Counted from the stretch's first letter, positions 26,201 through 34,788 are shown. The stretch: DNA of 64,000 nt from Anaerolineales bacterium (GCA_020634615.1 JACKBI010000010.1:190744-254743), one strand, 5' to 3'. Numbers and translations: made by a program. Notes: generated by a model from the letters alone, not told the origin.

Positions 26201-27168
26201 GCCCGGATTTGCTGGTTGCCTGGCTGGTGGTTCCAGTGGTCGATCTCACCATAGGCCCGCTGCACCCAGCCGTTGTTGCGGTTCTCCCAGGGCACGTCCT
26301 GATCGGTCTCGGTGCAGTAGACTGGCAGATTGCGCATGTTGGTGGGGATGGCGTTCATGAAATCGCGGTAGGTGCGAAAATTGAACTGGTACTTCTGGAA
26401 CGGCGCGTTCATGAAGGTGTCGGTGTGGATTTCATCCGGGTTCGACGAATGCGTGTAGGCATGGATCGAAATACCGTCGCAGTTGCCCGGTCCAATCAGC
26501 TTCAGAATGTCCTCGAAGTAGCGTATCCAGTCGCCGCTGGGATTGCCATCGTAGGGCGACAGGGTGTTCCAGGGCGCGACCCCGCCCACTAATACCTGGT
26601 CATCCGCGTGGCCGGGCATGCCGTGGATCGCGTCGCGGCACAGCCGGTAGCAACGCGCATAAAGCTGCGGCGTGATCACCTCGCCCGGGTTGGTGATTGC
26701 CATCCGCGAGCGGGTCGGCTCACCGCCGCTGCCGCTGTCGTCCAGCGCGTTGAAGCGCCACGAGACATAACGGCCCCACGAGACCGGGTCAGACGGGCGC
26801 ACGGTGCGCGACCAGTCGATCTGCACGTTGGGTCGCTCCACCGGGTGGTTCATCTCGTTGCCGATGATCCAGATTTTGCAGCCCTTGCTGGCGGCCGCAT
26901 AGTTGGCGCAGCGTTTGGCGAAGCTCTCGTAACGGCTGCTATGGGGAATGGTCCCGCCGGGATAGTAGCCATTGTTGAGCCGGCAGATGATCCCCAGATT
27001 CTGGTTGCTCCACTGGCTGAAGTCCTTGCCGCCTTTGTCGTTGGCTTCCGAGCCGATGCCTTCGGTGAAGACGATCCAGCCCGGCTTGCTGGCGTCCGTC
27101 ATGTGACGTTCGCCGCCCGGTTCATGGATACCGAAGATAAAGGGTGAGTCGAATAGTTGTCGTGGCAT
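23251..27168 (-). CDS. Giant protein: GH-like TIM-barrel domain, seven SH3-like repeats, M23 peptidase
   Basis: A 1305-residue modular protein. The first ~360 residues look like a glycoside-hydrolase-type barrel (IWIIGNEMNHPVE, YCTETDQDVPWENR). Then come seven ~80-residue SH3-like repeats, recognised by the pattern LRKSAGYQGKPASD...GPxxxDGLTWW...GNRFDGW.AE, separated by linkers of PQP/PEP repeats. The last ~160 residues form an M23 domain with HNGVD (HxxxD) and HVHFG (HxH), so the zinc site is complete. No obvious signal peptide is seen at this start (MPRQLFDSPF). It likely acts at the wall, the SH3 repeats binding peptidoglycan, but how it leaves the cell is unclear. Repeats 2, 4 and 5 are the closest to each other. 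Confidence 0.88.
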   Translation of the reverse strand: MPRQLFDSPFIFGIHEPGGERHMTDASKPGWIVFTEGIGSEANDKGGKDFSQWSNQNLGIICRLNNGYYPGGTIPHSSRYESFAKRCANYAAASKGCKIWIIGNEMNHPVERPNVQIDWSRTVRPSDPVSWGRYVSWRFNALDDSGSGGEPTRSRMAITNPGEVITPQLYARCYRLCRDAIHGMPGHADDQVLVGGVAPWNTLSPYDGNPSGDWIRYFEDILKLIGPGNCDGISIHAYTHSSNPDEIHTDTFMNAPFQKYQFNFRTYRDFMNAIPTNMRNLPVYCTETDQDVPWENRNNGWVQRAYGEIDHWNHQPGNQQIRALILYRWPNLDRWVIEGKQGVIEDFKQALGNNYRWLETPIPLPAANFKTGDTVYATQEVNVRESPGYQKDDIKAKAPKDTACKIVAGPTAADGLSWWQVRCKVAGADVDGWMADTTPTGTALLTKTAPAKPTPKPDPKPPVTGKFSKGEVVIGVQALNLRKSAGFAGKPASDVIYEIPVGSKVTILDGPQTADGLTWWGIRFVSPAGNRFDGWVAEATASGTQMLAKQGETPAPEPVPDPKPKPKPDPQPVPEPQPDPQPVPDPQPQPDPEPQPQPARPLKIGDVAVTSSAVTLRFSPGYQGKPASDAFYEAPAKAQLTLVEGPAQADNLRWWRVRYVSRYGNPFIGWAAETSASGESQYALPGQPAPQPEPQPVPQPQPQPDPQPQPEPQPQPAAFKKGDTVYATDTLILRKSAGNQGKPASDIIYEIASGSSLTILGGPTARDGLTWWNVRFVSPAGNRFDGWTAEAGNSGNALLTLQAPAPVPQPQPQPEPQPVPQPQPEPEPQPQPAAFKKGDTVHAADVINLRKSAGYQGKPASDIIYEIAAGSSLTILDGPTSKDGLTWWGVRFVSPSGNRFDGWAAEASGAGVALLTPGAPVPEPQPDPKPDPVPQPPASGKFQKDQHLYAATFLNLRRSPGYVNKEESDVVVEAPHGAELVVLGGPSDADSLTWWKVRYVDHEGRALDGWAAESNGSGKAYLLTSPPPAPQPTTPVPTKTFAIGNVVFNAFNDTVNIRSSAGFSDKPASDVVGKLAPGAVVTITAGPKTADKLSWWEVAGTVDGQTVRGWMAEIGTKGERFMVPVQFKDVIHLGKPFDGSWRVTQLMADREWFYKQFSYDGVPLRGHNGVDFGTPNGTDLLATFDGEVDTVGYEEKGFGNYVKLKHVWGDSIYGHMKSVSVKQGDTVAKGDKLGLSNNTGNSSGPHVHFGIRIYPNKRGDGWGGYCDPIPFMNPADVIIPDSIRSIGPTTPPPGMAPDEPGRERP

Positions 27169-27322
27169 GGCTGCGATGTCCTGTCGCTTACGAGGTGTGA
27201 ACTCGGGTCGCGGGCTTCGGAGTTTCGGCGAATTGTTGCGTATGACGTCCGGCGCAAGCAGATACGGGCTACGCCGCTACTCAGTAAACGTTCCGCGGTG
27301 GCGCATTTTGGTCACCGCGTCT

Positions 27323-30286
27323 TTACCACTCCACCAGTTTCCAGATTTCCGGCTGCCAGCCGGCTGTTTGCGCTGGCTGCTCACCAATCGCTGCAAAGAT
27401 AGTGACCGCCTGCTTCAGATGGGCCATTGCTTCATCCTGGTGACCCGCGCCGTGCAGCAGATCGGCCAGGTTGTTGTGCAAGGCCGCCTGCCGATGCAGG
27501 TCACCGATTTTATTGCAGAGCGCCAGTGCATCCTCAAGAAACTGGCGGGCCTGGGCATCGTCGCCGCAGTCGTGGGTTGCCAGCGCCAGGTTGTTCAGCG
27601 CCGCAACCTGGGCCGGCAGGTTGCCCAGCCGGCGCGCCGCGTCCAGGCTGACCTGAAGCTGCTGGCAAGCTGTGAGCAGATCGCCCTGGTTGCGGGCCAG
27701 CACGCCAAGCACGTTGGTCGCGCGCGCCAGCGAGTCGTCGTCGCCGATGGCTTCCGCCAATCGCAACGCTTGCCGCGCCAGCGCACCGGCCCGCTGGCTG
27801 TCATCCTGGCGATGTGCGCACAGGCTCCAGTCGGCGTACAGCAGCGCTTGTTCCGGCGTGGCTGCATCGCCGCCGGCATCAGCGGCAGCAGCAAAACGGG
27901 CGTCGGCGAGGTCCCACTGGCCCTGCCGCATGTGCACCAGACCCAGCTTGTGCTCCAGATTGGCCAGCCGCGCTTTGCCGTTGACTGCGGCCGCGGTCTC
28001 GTAGGCCATCATGGCCTGTGAATACGCGCCCTGCAAAGTCAGCAGATCGCCCGTGGCCTCATGCAACTCAGCTGCGTCGCTGGCGCCTGGAGCCAGCGCC
28101 AACGCTGCGGCAAAATAGCTCAACGCCTCGCGATTGGCAAATACGCTGCGGGCGTGTGCACCGGCCAGCCGGTAGTAGCGGGCGGCTTCAATGTCATTGC
28201 CGGCCATGCGCAGATGCCAGGCGATATTGCTGGCGTTCGCGCCCTGGCGTTGCGCCGCGCCAGAGTGGATCAGCGACTCGGCCGCACGGCGATGCAGCAA
28301 TCGCCGGCGCGCCAGGCTCGTGTCCTCGTAGATGACCCGGCGAAGCTGTTCGTGCGAGAAGTCGTAGTGCGGCTCCGCAGCCGGTTCGTCGCTCAGCTCG
28401 CGGATCAAACCCGCAGCCGCCACGGCTTCCAGTCCGACCACCGTCTCTTCCTCGCTGCGCCCGCTGACATCGTGCAGCGAGTCGAAGGCGAAGGACCGGC
28501 CAATCACGGCTGCGGCGGCCAAAAGCTGCCGGCTCATGTCGCTGACAGCGTTGACGCGCGCTTCCAGCACCTGCCTGACGCTGCGCGGCAGTTGCCATGG
28601 TTCGTCGCCCGCAGGCATTCCGGCCGTGTCGACGCTTGCCAGATATTCCACCAGAAACAGCGGCAGGCCCTCCGTCTCCTCAAGCAGACGATCGACCGAG
28701 CCGGGCGGCAGGTTGTGGAGGTTAGCTTGCGCCACCAACTCGCCGACCGCGTCCGCACCGAGCCGGTCCAGGAAGATCGCGGTGCGGCTTTCGCTGCCCG
28801 TGTTCTCGACCAACAGACCTCTCACGCGATCGGCTGTGGCACTGTGCTCGCTGCGCATGGTGGCGAGAATCATCAACGGCTGGCCGCGCAGTCGTCGCAC
28901 CAGAAATGCCAGCAGATCCAGTGTTGCCTCATCGGCCCATTGGACGTCATCCAGCAGCAGCACGCCGGGCGGCATGCCGGCGAGGGCAGCCAGGAATGCC
29001 TGCGCGATCCCTTCGAAGAAGCGCGCCGGCGCGCCAGGTCCGTCCAGGTCGCTCGAATCGACCCCGTTGGGATGCAGGTCAGCGATCTCAGGTGTCAGCC
29101 GGCGCACCTCGTTGAGCCAGATGTCGGGAAGGCCGGCCAGGCGGGATGCCAAATCTGGCACGGCCAGCGCGGCGCGCAGCGCATCCACCATCGGCGCGTA
29201 GGCCTGGCGCGCGTCGCCTTCGTAACAGCGGGCGACCATCGCCGCGCCCCCTTGACGCGCCACGTGGTACAGGAATTCCTGGGCCAGCCGGGTCTTGCCA
29301 ATGCCCGCTTCACCTTCGATCACTGCGAACTGGCCACTGCCGGCCTGCGCATAGGAGCCGACCAGCGCCGCCAGTTGCGGCTCGCGACCGACGAGTGTAA
29401 ATGTGCCGGGGGTGATGCGTGTTCTGGTTTCCGCTGCCAGCGCCAATTGTGGCGGAGGGGCTGGCTGGCTGTGGCCGCTCAGAAGTTCCCAAGTGTCGCT
29501 GCTGTCATGCGGCGCGGTGTCAGCGCCTTCGACGATGGCTTGATAGAGTGCGGTTGTCTCTGGCAGAGGCGGCACGCCCAGCTCCTCGTCCAGGATGCGC
29601 ACACACGCACGATACTGGCGCAGCGCCGCCGAGCGTTGACCGCTCCACGCGTAGAGTTGCATCAGGCGGCGGTGGGCAGGCTCATGCAGCGAATCGAGAC
29701 TGATCCAGCGGTGGCAGAAAGCGATGGCTTCCTGCCATTTTCCTTGAGCGCCCCCGGCGCGCACCAGGCGTTCCAGCACGCCGCTTAGTTCCCGGCGCAG
29801 GTTCTCCGACTCCATCAGTTGCCAGTCGTCGAAGGAGATGCTGTCGCGCAGACTGAAGCCGGTCATGAAGTCGCCGGTATAGAGCGCAGCGGCTTCTTCC
29901 AAGAGCGGCAGACAGGTGACACATACCTGATGGTAGCCGTGGTCGTGCTGTTTGCACTCGGCGGCCAACGCGATGAAGCGCCGCACGTCGCACCAGACGC
30001 GTTGATCCAACGCCAGGATGACGGTCTCGCGGTCGGTGACAAGGAGGTCGTGGCCGATGCCCGTCCGCAGCGAAGAGAGGGTACGGCGAAAAGCGGCGCG
30101 GGCACGGTCCTGCCGGTACTCGGGATACAGAAGCGCCGCCAACGCATCGCGCGTGCTGACACCGTCGGGGCAGCCAACGACAAGATATGCCAGTGCAGCT
30201 ACCGCCTTGCGCGTGTCCAGTTCAACATGCACGCCGCTGCGTTCGATTCGTGGTGGGCCAAACAAATGTAGGTGCAGTTCTGTCAC
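27323..30286 (-). CDS. SARP/AfsR-type transcriptional regulator with AAA-type ATPase and TPR domains
   Basis: A 987-residue regulator. Residues 1-95 form an OmpR-like DNA-binding domain (LHLFGPPRIERSG...LLYPEYRQDRARAAFRRTLSSLR); about 100-255 are the BTAD helical domain. The ATPase core follows with Walker A GEAGIGKT and Walker B GVLLLDDVQWAD. The C-terminal third consists of helical TPR-type repeats (LAPGASDAAELHEATGDLLTLQGAYSQAMMAYE). Such proteins act as large signal-integrating activators. Its nearest neighbour downstream on the same strand is the giant surface protein, 154 bases away, which is a possible target. The trigger is unknown. Confidence 0.92.
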   Translation of the reverse strand: MTELHLHLFGPPRIERSGVHVELDTRKAVAALAYLVVGCPDGVSTRDALAALLYPEYRQDRARAAFRRTLSSLRTGIGHDLLVTDRETVILALDQRVWCDVRRFIALAAECKQHDHGYHQVCVTCLPLLEEAAALYTGDFMTGFSLRDSISFDDWQLMESENLRRELSGVLERLVRAGGAQGKWQEAIAFCHRWISLDSLHEPAHRRLMQLYAWSGQRSAALRQYRACVRILDEELGVPPLPETTALYQAIVEGADTAPHDSSDTWELLSGHSQPAPPPQLALAAETRTRITPGTFTLVGREPQLAALVGSYAQAGSGQFAVIEGEAGIGKTRLAQEFLYHVARQGGAAMVARCYEGDARQAYAPMVDALRAALAVPDLASRLAGLPDIWLNEVRRLTPEIADLHPNGVDSSDLDGPGAPARFFEGIAQAFLAALAGMPPGVLLLDDVQWADEATLDLLAFLVRRLRGQPLMILATMRSEHSATADRVRGLLVENTGSESRTAIFLDRLGADAVGELVAQANLHNLPPGSVDRLLEETEGLPLFLVEYLASVDTAGMPAGDEPWQLPRSVRQVLEARVNAVSDMSRQLLAAAAVIGRSFAFDSLHDVSGRSEEETVVGLEAVAAAGLIRELSDEPAAEPHYDFSHEQLRRVIYEDTSLARRRLLHRRAAESLIHSGAAQRQGANASNIAWHLRMAGNDIEAARYYRLAGAHARSVFANREALSYFAAALALAPGASDAAELHEATGDLLTLQGAYSQAMMAYETAAAVNGKARLANLEHKLGLVHMRQGQWDLADARFAAAADAGGDAATPEQALLYADWSLCAHRQDDSQRAGALARQALRLAEAIGDDDSLARATNVLGVLARNQGDLLTACQQLQVSLDAARRLGNLPAQVAALNNLALATHDCGDDAQARQFLEDALALCNKIGDLHRQAALHNNLADLLHGAGHQDEAMAHLKQAVTIFAAIGEQPAQTAGWQPEIWKLVEW

Positions 30287-30332
30287 AAGGTTGGTCCCGG
30301 GTGATGGCGTCGGCCAAGGATTTCAAGGATCG

Positions 30333-30361
30333 ATTGTATCACATGCAATGTCGATGCGCAA
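30333..30361 (-). promoter_or_regulatory. Sigma-70-like promoter of the SARP gene
   Basis: On the minus strand TTGCGC (30361-30356) and TACAAT (30338-30333) are 17 bases apart, 47 bases upstream of the start codon. Confidence 0.5.
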
Positions 30362-30389
30362 CGAGGCGACCACTGCCAAGTCGCCTCGT
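30361..30389. promoter_or_regulatory. Operator-like 10-bp inverted repeat
   Basis: ACGAGGCGAC (30361-30370) pairs perfectly with 30380-30389, with a 9-base centre. It touches the -35 box of the SARP promoter candidate, so a dimeric regulator bound here could affect that gene. Confidence 0.4.
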
Positions 30390-30485
30390 AACGCAGCCTG
30401 GATCAGACATCGGCGCCGTTCAACCCAGCTGCCTTGCCAGATTCGACTTTGACGCAACGATTGGATAAAATCGGTGCCGCTGGTG

Positions 30486-30514
30486 TTGACCAACCACGCC
30501 TCAGGGCATAAAAT
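30486..30514 (+). promoter_or_regulatory. Sigma-70-like promoter of the KimA-like gene
   Basis: TTGACC (30486-30491) and TAAAAT (30509-30514) with a 17-base spacer. The expected transcript starts near 30521, just before the hairpin at 30532. Confidence 0.6.
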
Positions 30515-30531
30515 CCAGGTCGGCCCATTAC

Positions 30532-30570
30532 CGAGGAGTCTTCCAGTAACCTGACTCCTCGCTTATTTTT
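30532..30570 (+). terminator. Leader terminator/attenuator-like hairpin before the KimA-like gene
   Basis: A 9-bp perfect stem (30532-30540 with 30553-30561, CGAGGAGTC arms, 12-base loop) is followed by CTTATTTTT (30562-30570). No plus-strand gene lies upstream for over 8 kb, so it is not needed to end a gene; it sits in the leader of the transporter gene. Confidence 0.6.
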
Positions 30571-30616
30571 GTCGAAGGGATTCGCCGAAGCGTTATCAGC
30601 TTCAACCGGACATTCA

Positions 30617-32548
30617 ATGGAAGTAACTCGAATCAAACGGGCGCTGATTGGAAAGCCTTTCCCCACCAGCCACGAGTCGCACGAGCGGCTTGATAAGATA
30701 CGCGGGCTCGCTGTCTTCGCGTCCGACCCAATCAGCAGCAATGCCTACGCTACCGAGGCTATCATGGCGGTGTTGATCGTCATGGGCAGTGGTGCACTTT
30801 GGATCACCTTGCCGCTGGCCATCGGCGTCGCTGCGCTGGTGCTGCTGGTAATCTTCAGCTACATCCAGACGATTCTTCACTACCCGACCGGCGGCGGTTC
30901 CTACATTGTCGCTATGGATAATCTGGGCAGGTGGCCAGCGCTGGTGGCCGGCGCCGCCCTGTTGACCGATTATATTCTGACCGTGTCCGTGTCGTCGGCT
31001 GCCGGCGTGCGCGCCATTACCTCGGCGATTCCGGCGCTGAAGGAGTACAGTGTCCTGCTGGCTATCGGCGCCATTCTCTTCATCGCCTGGATTAACCTGC
31101 GTGGCATGCGCGAGAGCGGATCTGTGTTTGCCATTCCAACCTATGCGTTCGTCGCTGGCGTCCTGCTGGTGATCGTAATCGGCCTGGTGCGCTACCTGGG
31201 GCTGTTTGGCGCGTCGCCGCTGCCGGTCGAGAGCGTCGTGGTTGAGCCGCTGCATCCGGTCACCGGCGCGGCGCTCCTGTGGCTGCTATTGCGAGCGTTT
31301 GCGGGCGGCTGTACCGCGTTGACTGGTATCGAAGCCATCAGCGACGGTGTGCCAGCGTTCAAGCGGCCGGAATCGATCAACGCAGCCAAGACGATGATCG
31401 TGATGGGCATCATCGCGATGTCGCTCTTCCTGGGCATTACGTTTCTGGCAACGCACATGAGTCTCGTGCCTTCGGAACACCAAAGCCTGCTGTCGTTGAT
31501 GACCAGAGAGATCACGGGCGACGGCCTGATCTACATCTGGGTGCAGCTCTTCACAGCGCTGATCCTGCTGCTGGCCGCCAATACCGGATTTCAGGACTTC
31601 CCGCGGCTCAGTTCGTTCCTGGCCCGCGACGGCTTCATGCCGCGCTGGATGCAGAGTCGCGGCGACCGGCTGGTCTTCAGCTCTGGTATCGTGATGCTCA
31701 CGGCGCTGTCGATCGGTATGATCATCATCTTCCGTGCCAACGAAATCAAGATGTTGCCTCTGTATGCCTTGGGCGTAATGCTGGCCTTCACGCTTTCTCA
31801 GTCGGGCATGTTCAAGTTGTTTGGAAAGATCGCCACGCTCAAGCCGGACGAAATCGTCAAGACTTCATTCACGCAGATCCACGGCGAGACGGGCACGTCA
31901 TGGAAACGGGCAGTTAGTCTGGTAGGTGCGACTGTCACGGGAATCGTCTTCGTGATCCTGGTGGCCACCAAGTTTGTCGAAGGCGCCTGGGCAGTGGCGC
32001 TGATCATTCCGCTGCTGGTGATTGTCTTTGACCAGATCAGCAAACACTACGACCGCGTCGCCGAGGCGCTCAGCACCAGAGGCCTGAGCGACAAAGACCT
32101 CATCACGCTGGCGAACGTGGTGCTGGTGCCGATTGCGGATGTTCACAAGGGCACGATTCAGGCGTTGCAGTACGCCAGCCGGCTGAGCAGCGACGTGCGT
32201 GCTGTGTGTATCGTTACTTCGCCTGAGATGCATGAACGGCTGCTGCGCCGCTGGAATCGTTTTCCGGAACTGACTGCGAACTTGCAGCTTGTCATGATCG
32301 ATTACGACTTCCGTGACATTCTGGAGCCGCTGGTGGAGTACATCGAGCGGGTCAACACGGAAGAGTTCCCTCACCAGAAGATCACCATCGTCATACCGGA
32401 GTTCATCGCCACGTCAGCCATGGCGCGTGTGCTGCACAATCAGACGGCCGGGCTGTTGCGCAAGCGGCTGCGTAATCAGGAAGACCTGGTGATCATCGAC
32501 GTGCCGTACCACATTCGCGAGGACGACGAGCCGGGTGCTGACGAATAG
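30617..32548 (+). CDS. APC-superfamily transporter, KimA (YdaO)-like
   Basis: A 643-residue protein from the ATG at 30617 (IKRALIGKPFPTSHE...LDKIRGLAVFASDPISSNAYATEAIM); an in-frame TTG at 30569 would add 16 residues. About 12 TM helices fill the first 480 residues, with YPTGGGSYIVAMDNLG and FAGGCTALTGIEAISDGVPAF in the expected places for the KimA/amino-acid permease group. The last ~160 residues are a soluble domain (LANVVLVPIADVHKGTIQALQYAS) resembling the cytosolic USP-like domain of KimA. KimA takes up potassium with protons; here K+ or amino acids are both possible. The leader has an attenuator-like hairpin, but I see no c-di-AMP riboswitch. Confidence 0.85.
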   Translation: MEVTRIKRALIGKPFPTSHESHERLDKIRGLAVFASDPISSNAYATEAIMAVLIVMGSGALWITLPLAIGVAALVLLVIFSYIQTILHYPTGGGSYIVAMDNLGRWPALVAGAALLTDYILTVSVSSAAGVRAITSAIPALKEYSVLLAIGAILFIAWINLRGMRESGSVFAIPTYAFVAGVLLVIVIGLVRYLGLFGASPLPVESVVVEPLHPVTGAALLWLLLRAFAGGCTALTGIEAISDGVPAFKRPESINAAKTMIVMGIIAMSLFLGITFLATHMSLVPSEHQSLLSLMTREITGDGLIYIWVQLFTALILLLAANTGFQDFPRLSSFLARDGFMPRWMQSRGDRLVFSSGIVMLTALSIGMIIIFRANEIKMLPLYALGVMLAFTLSQSGMFKLFGKIATLKPDEIVKTSFTQIHGETGTSWKRAVSLVGATVTGIVFVILVATKFVEGAWAVALIIPLLVIVFDQISKHYDRVAEALSTRGLSDKDLITLANVVLVPIADVHKGTIQALQYASRLSSDVRAVCIVTSPEMHERLLRRWNRFPELTANLQLVMIDYDFRDILEPLVEYIERVNTEEFPHQKITIVIPEFIATSAMARVLHNQTAGLLRKRLRNQEDLVIIDVPYHIREDDEPGADE

Positions 32549-32632
32549 CAGGCCGCCTCAATTGGCTTTGAAAGAGCCGATCAACTGGTGCGGCTGAAGG
32601 GCGATCAGCCAAAGGCGCGGAGGACATGTCCC

Positions 32633-34630
32633 ATGAATTCGATCAGTCTTGAACCGGACGCGCTGGGCTTTGTGCGAGTCGCGGTGGTTTCGCCGGAGCT
32701 GCGGGTGGCCGATGTTGACTTCAATGTCCACGCCATTGGCGATGCGCTGGACGCGGCCGTCGCGCAGGGCTGCCGGCTTGCTCTCTTCCCCGAGCTTTGT
32801 ATCACCGGCTACTCGTGTGGTGACCTGTTCTACCAGGGCTTGCTGCTGGAGGCTGCTCGAGCCGCATTGGTTGAGCTGGCACGGCAGACACTCGACAACG
32901 CCATCGCCGCGGTGGTCGGTCTTCCGCTGGAGTTGGACGGCCGGCTCTACAACTGCGCGGCGCTGCTGGCCGGCGGCGAAGTGATCGGCATCGTGCCGAA
33001 AACATATCTACCCACCAGCAACGAGTTTTATGAGGCGCGCTGGTTCACCTCCGGCGCGCTGGCAAGCTGCCAGAGCGTCACACTGGCCCGGTACGAGCAA
33101 CCGGTTCCCTTTGGCAGCGATCTGATCTTCCCGGCAGACAATCTGCCCGGTTGTGTGCTGGGCATCGAAGTGTGCGAGGACCTGTGGGCCGTGCAGCCGC
33201 CCAGCGGCGAGATGGCATTGGCCGGCGCGACGATCCTGCTCAACGGCTCGGCCAGCAACGAGCTGCTGGCCAAGGCCGACTACCGGCGCGATCTGGTGCG
33301 GCAGCAGTCGGCCCGTTGTCTGGCGGCTTATTGTTATGCCGGGGCGGGCGCCAACGAGTCGTCCACCGACACTATCTGGGCCGGCCACTCGCTGATTGCC
33401 GAGAACGGCGCGGTCCTGGCGCAGACCGAGCGCTTCCGGTTCGACACGCAGATGGCAATCGCTGACGTGGATGTCCAGCGGTTGCTGCACGAACGGCTGC
33501 GCAACAGCACCTTCTCCGCGTCGCAGCCAACGCGTCCGTTTCGCACGATTGCCTTCACACTGCCCGGCGAAGTCTGGTATGCCGACGAGTCACTTCCCGC
33601 ACGTGAGCTGCTGCGGCCGCTCAGCCGCACGCCCTTTGTGCCCGCCGATGCGACCCGCCGCGCCGAACATTGCAGCGAGATCTTCAGCATCCAGTCCACC
33701 GGGCTGGCCAGGCGGCTGCGGCATGTCGGCGCGCAAACCGTGACCATCGGCGTCTCGGGCGGGCTTGATTCGACGCTGGCGCTGCTTGTGACTGTCAAAG
33801 CGTTCGACACGGTCGGTCTGCCGCGCACGGGGATCGTCGCCATCACCATGCCGGGCTTTGGCACCAGCGACCGGACCAGGGACAACGCGTCACAGTTGGC
33901 CGCGGCGCTGGGGGTCACGCTGCGCACCATTCCCATCACGGACGCCGTTCGCCAGCACTTCCGCGACATCGGCCATGACGAAAGTGTCCACGATGTGACC
34001 TACGAAAACGCGCAGGCACGCGAACGCACCCAGATTCTGATGGATGTGGCCAACCAGATCGGTGGCTTTGTGGTCGGTACGGGCGATCTGTCGGAGCTGG
34101 CTTTGGGCTGGCTGACCTACAACGGCGACCACATGAGCATGTATCACGTCAACGCCGGTGTGCCCAAAACGCTGGTGCGCTATCTCGTGGCGTGGGTCGC
34201 GGACGCTGAATACGGCGGCGAGGCAGCCGCGATCCTTCACGACATCTGCGCGACGCCGATCACGCCGGAGTTGCTGCCATTGGGAGAAGGGGGCGAACTG
34301 GCGCAGAAGACCGAGGACACCATCGGTCCCTACGAGCTGCACGATTTCTTCCTCTACCAGTCGTTGCGTTTCCAGTTCCCGCCGCGCAAGGTGTTTGCGC
34401 TGGCCCGCCAGGCGTTCGCCGCCAGCTACGACGACGCGACCATCCTGCGCTGGCTGGAGGTTTTCTACCGGCGCTTCTTCAGCCAGCAGTTCAAGCGCTC
34501 TGCCATGCCGGACGGGCCGAAGGTCGGTTCGGTAGCGTTGTCGCCGCGTGGCGATTGGCGCATGCCCAGCGACGCCAGCAGCGCGCTCTGGCTGGCCGAA
34601 GTGGCGGAACTACGGCGGGCCGCGGGATAA
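32633..34630 (+). CDS. nadE: Glutamine-dependent NAD synthetase
   Basis: A 665-residue, two-domain enzyme. The N-terminal nitrilase-type glutaminase has its catalytic triad in context: Glu in LFPELCITGYSC, Lys in IVPKTYLPTSNEFYE and Cys in GIEVCEDLWA. The C-terminal synthetase has the PP-loop SGGLDSTLALL and GTGDLSELALGWLTYNGDHMSMYHVNAGVPKTLV. It turns deamido-NAD into NAD using glutamine-derived ammonia. The ATG at 32633 has a GCGGAGGAC site; an earlier in-frame start at 32588 has no support. It is 84 bases after the transporter gene and ends with a small terminator. Confidence 0.97.
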   Translation: MNSISLEPDALGFVRVAVVSPELRVADVDFNVHAIGDALDAAVAQGCRLALFPELCITGYSCGDLFYQGLLLEAARAALVELARQTLDNAIAAVVGLPLELDGRLYNCAALLAGGEVIGIVPKTYLPTSNEFYEARWFTSGALASCQSVTLARYEQPVPFGSDLIFPADNLPGCVLGIEVCEDLWAVQPPSGEMALAGATILLNGSASNELLAKADYRRDLVRQQSARCLAAYCYAGAGANESSTDTIWAGHSLIAENGAVLAQTERFRFDTQMAIADVDVQRLLHERLRNSTFSASQPTRPFRTIAFTLPGEVWYADESLPARELLRPLSRTPFVPADATRRAEHCSEIFSIQSTGLARRLRHVGAQTVTIGVSGGLDSTLALLVTVKAFDTVGLPRTGIVAITMPGFGTSDRTRDNASQLAAALGVTLRTIPITDAVRQHFRDIGHDESVHDVTYENAQARERTQILMDVANQIGGFVVGTGDLSELALGWLTYNGDHMSMYHVNAGVPKTLVRYLVAWVADAEYGGEAAAILHDICATPITPELLPLGEGGELAQKTEDTIGPYELHDFFLYQSLRFQFPPRKVFALARQAFAASYDDATILRWLEVFYRRFFSQQFKRSAMPDGPKVGSVALSPRGDWRMPSDASSALWLAEVAELRRAAG

Positions 34631-34669
34631 GCGATACAGCAAAACTTCGAACATCTGCTATATTTGCCG

Positions 34670-34695
34670 CAATTCCGGGGGAATTGAACTTTTCG
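34670..34695 (+). terminator. Weak terminator after nadE
   Basis: A 7-bp stem (CAATTCC 34670-34676, GGAATTG 34680-34686) with a 3-base loop and then AACTTTTC. It overlaps the start of the motif at 34692. Confidence 0.5.
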
Positions 34696-34726
34696 TAACG
34701 TTTACAGGACGCTTGAGGGGTAGACT
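34692..34726 (+). promoter_or_regulatory. Shared activator-box/promoter motif, copy A
   Basis: TTCGTAACG, then TT, then TACAGGACG, then 7 bases and GGTAGACT. The same order and spacing occur at 37665 and 46374. It lies 62 bases upstream of the next start codon. Confidence 0.6.
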
Positions 34727-34788
34727 GTGGGTAGTTGGTCAACATGGACAACTACAGCACGCATCCAATTTGAAAAAGGAGCTATCTC

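Larger units (their letters stand above)
30287..30616 (+). other. Divergent regulatory region between the SARP gene and the KimA-like gene
   Basis: These 330 bases hold no gene. They contain a minus-strand promoter candidate for the SARP gene, a 10-bp inverted repeat over its -35 box, a plus-strand promoter candidate, and a terminator-like hairpin at the start of the plus-strand leader; each is listed separately. Confidence 0.7.

Noticed and set aside
28061..29788. 575-codon plus-strand frame inside the SARP gene
   Set aside because: Antisense shadow; no domain motif, while the minus strand has DNA-binding, BTAD and Walker motifs.
30287..30616. ydaO/c-di-AMP riboswitch in front of the KimA-like gene
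   Set aside because: The conserved blocks that I remember for that riboswitch (GGGGUGAAUC and the AGCUAACCUCGUA-type core) are not present, and the promoter candidate leaves no room for it.
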